Origin: Thermoleophilia bacterium
GTDB taxonomy: Bacteria > Actinomycetota > Thermoleophilia > Gaiellales > Gaiellaceae
NCBI GenBank assembly: GCA_014534415.1
Contig: JACVRM010000141.1
Location: forward strand, 1 to 5,417
Direction of reading: 5' to 3'
Length of the DNA stretch: 5,417 bases
Below, one piece after another: positions 5,007-5,417 of the stretch. The position numbers and the translations under genes were made by a program. The first letter of the stretch is position 1, and every line of letters starts with the position of its first letter. The notes beneath the pieces were generated by a model. That model saw only the letters and a list, made by a program, of their open reading frames with translations, ran no database searches and was not told where the DNA came from.

Positions 5007-5417
5007 GCGACGCGGCGGAGCACGGCGGCGTTCGAGCAAGCCCCGTAGCGGTAGACGACCATGCCGTAGCCGGTCACCACCGCCGTCTCCGCGCCTTCGA
5101 CCTGCCGCGCGTCTGCCTGTCCGCGGAGCTGGCGCACGGCCTCAACGAGCCCGTGCATGCCGCCTGCGGTCCCCGCCTGGCCCGCCGAGAGCTGCCCGCC
5201 CGCGGTGTTGACCGCGAGCGTGCGCGGGGCGAGCCGCTCGTCGACGAAGCGAGCGAGCTCTCCGTCGACGAAGCCAAGGTCGGCGAGCTGCACGAGCACC
5301 ATCACCGGGTAGTCGTCGTAGACCGAGACGACGTCGACATCCTCGGGGCCGACGCCGGCCTCTTCCCAGAGGCGCGGCGCGAGCTCGGCCAGTCCCGTCC
5401 GCAGGCCGTCCCCGTCC
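5003..5417 (-). CDS. Thiolase-like (SCP2/lipid-transfer type) protein, C-terminal part, cut by window edge
   Basis: The last 137 residues of a thiolase-fold protein; the first full codon begins at 5416 and the stop is at 5005-5003. VSVYDDYPVMVLVQLADLGF (31-50) matches the VYDxFT...LEdLGF block of SCP2-type thiolases. NTAGGQLSAGQAG (70-82) corresponds to the NTxGGxLSxGH loop, but the classical catalytic His is Q80. VEAVRQLRGQADARQVEGAE (91-110) is the conserved EAVRQLRG...RQV segment, and GYGMVVYRYGACSNAAVLRR forms the C-terminus, with C127 near the usual second-cysteine region. Such proteins either cleave or form carbon-carbon bonds on acyl-CoA, or act as retro-aldolases with a DUF35 partner, as encoded next door. 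The N-terminal half with the nucleophilic cysteine is outside, so a thiolase versus aldolase choice cannot be made. It is the most upstream gene visible in this probable operon. Confidence 0.85.
   Translation of the reverse strand, partial: DGDGLRTGLAELAPRLWEEAGVGPEDVDVVSVYDDYPVMVLVQLADLGFVDGELARFVDERLAPRTLAVNTAGGQLSAGQAGTAGGMHGLVEAVRQLRGQADARQVEGAETAVVTGYGMVVYRYGACSNAAVLRRVA

Noticed and set aside
5007..5039. Longer DUF35 start at 5039
   Set aside because: It would add 11 Arg/Pro-rich residues overlapping the thiolase coding end. The ATG at 5006 gives the same ATGA overlap as the next junction.
3673..5211. Plus-strand open frame (512 codons) opposite the MBL, DUF35 and thiolase genes
   Set aside because: It crosses three real genes on the other strand, and its composition is repetitive Arg/Ala/Pro. 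No family resemblance.

Overview
The window is very GC-rich, with long open frames on both strands and GTG as well as ATG starts. This fits a high-GC soil or sediment bacterium. Actinomycetota (perhaps Thermoleophilia) is my best guess from the gene repertoire and the palindromic intergenic motifs, but I cannot confirm a taxon from this much sequence. All seven genes I accept lie on the minus strand and read right to left. No RNA gene, CRISPR array, transposase or phage gene was seen.

In transcription order: (1) the C-terminal part of a thiolase-like/SCP2-type protein (5003-5417, start outside the window); (2) a small DUF35-type zinc-ribbon/OB protein (4680-5006); (3) a metallo-beta-lactamase-fold hydrolase with a reduced metal site (3733-4683); (4) an FAD-dependent aromatic-ring-hydroxylase-type monooxygenase (2205-3716); (5) and (6) two ABC ATPases of the branched-chain amino acid type, LivG (1414-2190) and LivF (599-1417); (7) after a 250-base gap, the N-terminal 116 residues of a LivH-type permease (1-348, continuing beyond the left edge).

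Genes 1-3 are linked by four-base ATGA stop/start overlaps, genes 5-6 by a GTGA overlap, and the other junctions among genes 1-6 are only 14-16 bases. Genes 1-6 are therefore probably one transcript. The contents suggest a catabolic operon: a Liv-type transporter imports an organic acid or aromatic compound, a flavin monooxygenase hydroxylates it, an MBL hydrolase acts on an intermediate, and a thiolase/DUF35 pair handles CoA-thioester carbon-carbon bond chemistry, as in steroid side-chain catabolism. The substrate cannot be read from the sequence.

The least ordinary part is the livF-livH gap (349-598). It is packed with inverted repeats: a perfect 12-bp hairpin, an 8-bp hairpin just upstream of the livH start, and two tandem GGGACTGTCCC palindromes framed by a 9-bp inverted repeat. 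A related-looking palindrome, GGGGTCTGACCCC, sits in frame inside the monooxygenase gene, in a Pro/Glu/Asp-rich linker of the protein. These look like dispersed palindromic repeats and are the best candidates for follow-up. I see no clear sign of a wholly new biological system here.
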